Below are positions 60,982 through 64,000 of a DNA stretch of 64,000 bases, in pieces (the stretch's first letter is position 1; every line of letters begins with the position of its first letter). The stretch is from CAZSBB01 sp964605235. Its GTDB lineage: Bacteria > Planctomycetota > Phycisphaerae > Phycisphaerales > Phycisphaeraceae. The stretch is taken from assembly GCA_964605235.1 (NCBI GenBank), contig CAZSBB010000027.1, positions 31,972-95,971 of the forward strand, in the 5' to 3' direction. Under the pieces are notes generated by a model. It was not told where the DNA came from. It saw only the letters and a program-made list of their open reading frames with translations, and ran no database searches. The translations under genes were made by a program, and so were the position numbers.

Positions 60982-63327
60982 TCAACCCGCGGCGGCGGCG
61001 GGCGGCGGCGGGGCGGCCGGCTCTTCCCGACGCGGAGCGCCGGGCTTGCCCGCATCCTTGGGGTACGCGATGCGGGCGTGGTAGATCGCGCACAGCGTCC
61101 GGCTGATCGCCTGCTCCACGCGATGCAGCTCCGACAGGGTGATGCCCGTCTCGTCGAATTGCCCGTCCAGCAGCCGCTTCATCGTCATGCTGTGCACGAG
61201 CTGTTCCAAACGCACCGGGTTGGGCTCGGGCAGCGTGCGGGCGGCGCCCTCGATGCCGTCGCAGATCATCAGGATCGCCGCCTCGCGGGTCTGCGGCTTG
61301 GGGCCGGGGTAGCGGAACTCGAACTCCGTGGGCAGCGGCAGATTCTTGTCCGCCTCACTCTGCTTGCGGGCGGCGTGATAGAAATACTCCACCAGCGTGG
61401 TGCCGTGGTGCGATTCAATGAACTGCCGCACCGGCAGCGGCAAGCCCGCTTCGCGCGCCATCTCGACGCCGTCCTTGACGTGGCCGACGATGATCAGCAG
61501 GCTCATGGCGGGCGACAGCTTGTTGTGCTTGTTGGGGCCGCCGCCCTGATTTTCCACGAAGTAGCTGGGCTTGTTCATCTTGCCGATGTCGTGGTACATC
61601 GCGCCCACCCGGCACAGCAGATCATCGCCGCCGATCTCCGCCGCCGCCGCCTCCGCCATGTCGGCAATGCGCAGCGAATGCTGATACGTCCCGGGCGCTT
61701 CCTGCGCCAGCCGCCTTAGCAGCGGATGCGAAGCGTCGTTGAGTTCCTTGAGCGTCATGGCGGTGGTCACGCGGAAGGCGCGCTCGATCACCGGCAGCAC
61801 GCCCTGCACAAAAATGCCCGCCAGCAGCGCGGCCGCGCCGCCCAGCAACGCATTGCGAACCACCACCGCATCGCGCCCCAGCGTCGGCAACAGCGGATCG
61901 AGCAGCCCGGCGAACAGCGTCACCACGCCCAGCGCCAGCCCCGACCAGAAGCCCACCAGCACCAGCTTGCTGCGGGTGCGGACTTCATCGAGCTGCGCCG
62001 CGGCGGCAGCGGAACCCGCCAGCAGCACCATGGCGAAGCCGACCGACTGGTCCAGGCTCACCAGTAGCAGCACGGAGAACATGCTGCCGACCGCCACGGC
62101 AAAACGCTGGTCGTAGGCGATCGCCAGCACCATCGTCGCCAGCAGCGCGGGGAACACGGCAGTGGCGTACAGGTAGTCCGGGCGCGCCATCGTGCCCAGG
62201 TACGCGGCCGTCAGGCACAGCAGGATCAAACCCGTCAGCGCCAGCCCGCGCATCGGGTTCTGCGCCACCCGGTGGTAGTACGCCAGCAGGTAACCCCACA
62301 TCACCGCGCACAGCGCCAGCAGCACGCCGAAGCGGCCCACCAGCGGGGCGAGGTGGCCCGGCAGGAACATCCACACGCGCTGCTGGCGCAGGCTGGCGTC
62401 GTAGGCGGCCTGTTCCTTGGCGAGCAGCTTCATTTCCACGGCGGTCAGCTGCGTGCCCGCGGGAATCAGCACATCCTGCGGGCGCCAGGTCATCTGCACG
62501 GCGGCGGCGTTCTGGTACGCCGCCTGCCGGCGCGATTCGGTCTGCTGCTTGTCGAAAATGTAGAGCGGCTGGGGATTCTTCATCACCACTTCGATCGCCG
62601 GCCGACGGATCGAAGGCGTCAGGTAGTCCTCGGCAAAGCGCGTGACATTGCTGCGGTAGGGCGCCAGGTCGCCGGTGCCCAGGATCAGCGAGTCGTTGCG
62701 GGTCAGTTCATGCTGCAGGATCGGATGAACAATGACGATGCCCGGCGCGCGTTCCTTTTTGTCGGTTTCAATGAGCTTGCGGTTTTCGTTGAGCAGGGCG
62801 ATGCCGGCGATGCCCTTGATGAAGTTGTCGACGGCATCCTTCCAGTTCGTCTTCATCTCGGGGGTGGAGTTGAACCACTTGAGTTCCTGCAGGGCGCGTT
62901 CGGAAATGTGCAGGTTGTTGCGCGTGTCGATGGGAATCTGGTCGAGCTCTTCGTACTCGGCGCCGATCTGCAGCAGGCCGTCGAGCCCGGAGCGAATCTG
63001 GTCGAGGTAAGCGGTGTTGGGTCGGTAGACCGCCGGCTCGCGGTCGCGGGCGTCCTGGCGTTCGCGGTCGGTGGCGCGGTCGTCGATGGCGCGGAACTCG
63101 ACGCGCGGCACGATCGCCTGGGCAACCACCTGGCCCACGCGGTACTGCCCCGCCCGGCCGCCGTTGAGGTGGATGAAGCACGCCGCCGCCGCCAGCACCA
63201 CGGCATAGAGCGCCGCCCACCCGAACGCCTTGGTGCGCATGGCCGCCAACCAACTGGCGCGCTGGCGCTGGAAGCCGCGGCGCAGCTCCTGTCGTCGTCG
63301 AGTTGTGGCGGCACGAGGTGCAGGCAT
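60982..63327 (-). CDS. PgpH-type membrane HD phosphohydrolase (7TMR-HD)
   Basis: A 781-residue protein: a first anchor near residue 40, a large extracytoplasmic region (to about 330), about seven membrane helices (330-510), and a cytoplasmic HD domain with H579-D580 in MYHDIGK. This order matches the 7TMR-HD proteins such as Listeria PgpH, which hydrolyse cyclic di-AMP. The ESHHGTTLVEYFYH segment supplies further metal ligands. It probably senses an outside signal and controls a cyclic nucleotide level; that the substrate is c-di-AMP is inferred from the family. The C-terminus is Pro/Ala-rich. Confidence 0.9.
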   Translation of the reverse strand: MPAPRAATTRRRQELRRGFQRQRASWLAAMRTKAFGWAALYAVVLAAAACFIHLNGGRAGQYRVGQVVAQAIVPRVEFRAIDDRATDRERQDARDREPAVYRPNTAYLDQIRSGLDGLLQIGAEYEELDQIPIDTRNNLHISERALQELKWFNSTPEMKTNWKDAVDNFIKGIAGIALLNENRKLIETDKKERAPGIVIVHPILQHELTRNDSLILGTGDLAPYRSNVTRFAEDYLTPSIRRPAIEVVMKNPQPLYIFDKQQTESRRQAAYQNAAAVQMTWRPQDVLIPAGTQLTAVEMKLLAKEQAAYDASLRQQRVWMFLPGHLAPLVGRFGVLLALCAVMWGYLLAYYHRVAQNPMRGLALTGLILLCLTAAYLGTMARPDYLYATAVFPALLATMVLAIAYDQRFAVAVGSMFSVLLLVSLDQSVGFAMVLLAGSAAAAAQLDEVRTRSKLVLVGFWSGLALGVVTLFAGLLDPLLPTLGRDAVVVRNALLGGAAALLAGIFVQGVLPVIERAFRVTTAMTLKELNDASHPLLRRLAQEAPGTYQHSLRIADMAEAAAAEIGGDDLLCRVGAMYHDIGKMNKPSYFVENQGGGPNKHNKLSPAMSLLIIVGHVKDGVEMAREAGLPLPVRQFIESHHGTTLVEYFYHAARKQSEADKNLPLPTEFEFRYPGPKPQTREAAILMICDGIEGAARTLPEPNPVRLEQLVHSMTMKRLLDGQFDETGITLSELHRVEQAISRTLCAIYHARIAYPKDAGKPGAPRREEPAAPPPPAAAAG

Positions 63328-63445
63328 GCAGGCGATCTCGGATCAGGCAACGCGAACCGACGACTTGAACCCGAGCCGGTGCTTGCCCAACAGATGCGGG
63401 GAAATCAAGCTTCCGGATTCCATGGACCGGGTACGAGACTCCGTG

Positions 63446-63532
63446 GGCAGGCTCCGGCAGTTCCGGCAGTTCCGGCAGTTCCGGGGGCTCCGGGCGATCC
63501 GGGGGTTCCGGGGGCTCCGGGGGCCATGGGGC
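63446..63532 (+). repeat. Imperfect 9-bp tandem repeat (TTCCGGCAG/TCCGGGGGC)
   Basis: About nine units of 9 bases lie 120-205 bases upstream of the HD phosphohydrolase gene. Any frame gives a three-residue periodic, collagen- or Pro-rich-like peptide, which is a by-product of the period and not evidence for a gene. Confidence 0.7.
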
Positions 63533-63744
63533 AAGTGTAGCCGGGCAGCAACGCCGCCAGCAACCGCTACATCCCCGCGCTACATTATCGTCTGAAAACG
63601 CCCGCCCCGACAGTGGGGACGCAGCGTCCGCAAGCACAACGAGTTATGCGAACCGCCCCCCACCGGCGCCAAGTCCGCGGAAAGTTACACCACCGCGCCC
63701 GACCGACCCCCAACGCCCCCCAACGAGCGCAAACGCGCCCCAAC

Positions 63745-63854
63745 GAGCCCGAAGCGTCAGCGAGGGGTTGGGCGCAGCATCGCCAAGCCGCCGATGGTCA
63801 ACCACATATCGTCTGGCAAACGGAGGCGTAGCCCGTCGCTCACGCTTCCGGCTC
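63745..63854. repeat. Palindromic repeat R3 (GAGCCCGAAGCGTCAGCG arms)
   Basis: The left arm starts at 63745, the right arm (CCCGTCGCTCACGCTTCCGG...) ends at 63854. A broken single left arm occurs again at 63953-63966, within the second copy of a 45-base direct duplication. Confidence 0.72.
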
Positions 63855-64000
63855 GTCAAACAAAAACCCAGGCGCCAGGCGGCAAATGCAGCTCCCAGCC
63901 AGCCCGGACCCGAAAAATGCCCGCCCCCAACGAGCGCAAACGCCCCCCAACGAGCCCGAAGCGTCACAACTTTATGCGCCAGCCGCGTTAACCCCTTGCG

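Larger units (their letters stand above)
63328..64000. other. Repeat-rich gene-free segment at the right end
   Basis: No gene is supported in these 673 bases. It contains the 9-bp array at 63446, a possible leftward -10 element TAATGT near 63580, repeat R3 and a direct duplication (63715-63759 and 63922-63965) of about 45 bases. Confidence 0.5.

Noticed and set aside
62272..63540. Open frame ending in a collagen-like G-x-y peptide
   Set aside because: Antisense to the HD phosphohydrolase gene; the collagen look comes only from the 9-bp tandem repeat.
63600..64000. CRISPR-like array at the right end
   Set aside because: The repeated blocks are palindromic repeat arms and a direct duplication with uneven spacing; there are no regular spacers and no cas genes.

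Overview
The window is GC-rich DNA from a Gram-negative-type heterotroph, most likely a member of the Planctomycetota, and Phycisphaerae-like by gene content. Evidence: five pseudopilins carrying the FTLIELLVVISIISLL-type N-terminus and mostly a C-terminal DGH motif; sulfatases; two GH172/DUF2961 proteins; DUF4838, LVIVD-repeat, LamG and beta-helix secreted proteins; an 85-residue Cys-rich protein of a type common in planctomycetes; an OprP-like outer-membrane porin; and dispersed palindromes with GAGCCSGAAGCG arms. The phylum call is inference. I found no rRNA, tRNA, CRISPR array or transposase gene.

Positions 1-33,500 form a carbohydrate-use island built of short, tightly coupled operons. 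Leftward: cupin, Gfo/Idh/MocA oxidoreductase, GH172 (cut by the window edge). Rightward: GH2 enzyme with a CBM9-like lipoprotein, then a second Gfo/Idh/MocA oxidoreductase with a 1602-residue secreted LVIVD protein. Leftward: an alpha/alpha-toroid-like protein with a beta-helix protein. Next come a LacI regulator with a pseudopilin, facing a rightward operon of GH172, beta-helix, HpcH/HpaI aldolase and an unclassified glycosidase-like protein. A secreted DUF4838 protein is divergent from a second LacI-pseudopilin pair, followed by a LamG-containing secreted giant. Together these look like release of sugars, probably acidic ones, followed by oxidation and retro-aldol cleavage.

Positions 33,600-47,300 hold a TMTC-like membrane TPR protein, an orphan MglA/RbsA-type ATPase, an apparently non-coding transcription unit with promoter and terminator, two sulfatases, a MetE-like protein, a tandem pair of unrecognised secreted paralogs, a glyoxalase-fold protein, and a third LacI-pseudopilin module with an extra pseudopilin.

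Positions 47,500-64,000 become more housekeeping-like: SET-domain protein, PlsY with an inserted segment, AraC regulator facing a PhyH dioxygenase, a URO-D-like protein, nitroreductase, a pseudopilin-ABC exporter operon, GatB, porin, and a PgpH-type HD phosphohydrolase.

The strongest candidates for something new are: (i) three independent LacI-pseudopilin pairs, each joined by a 4-base ATGA overlap and all next to glycan genes, with operator-like palindromes clearly visible at two of them; (ii) a perfect 24-bp inverted repeat lying in frame inside the leader of the fourth-locus pseudopilin; (iii) the structured non-coding unit near 37.0-37.4 kb; (iv) a dispersed hairpin repeat whose two copies show a compensatory base-pair change.
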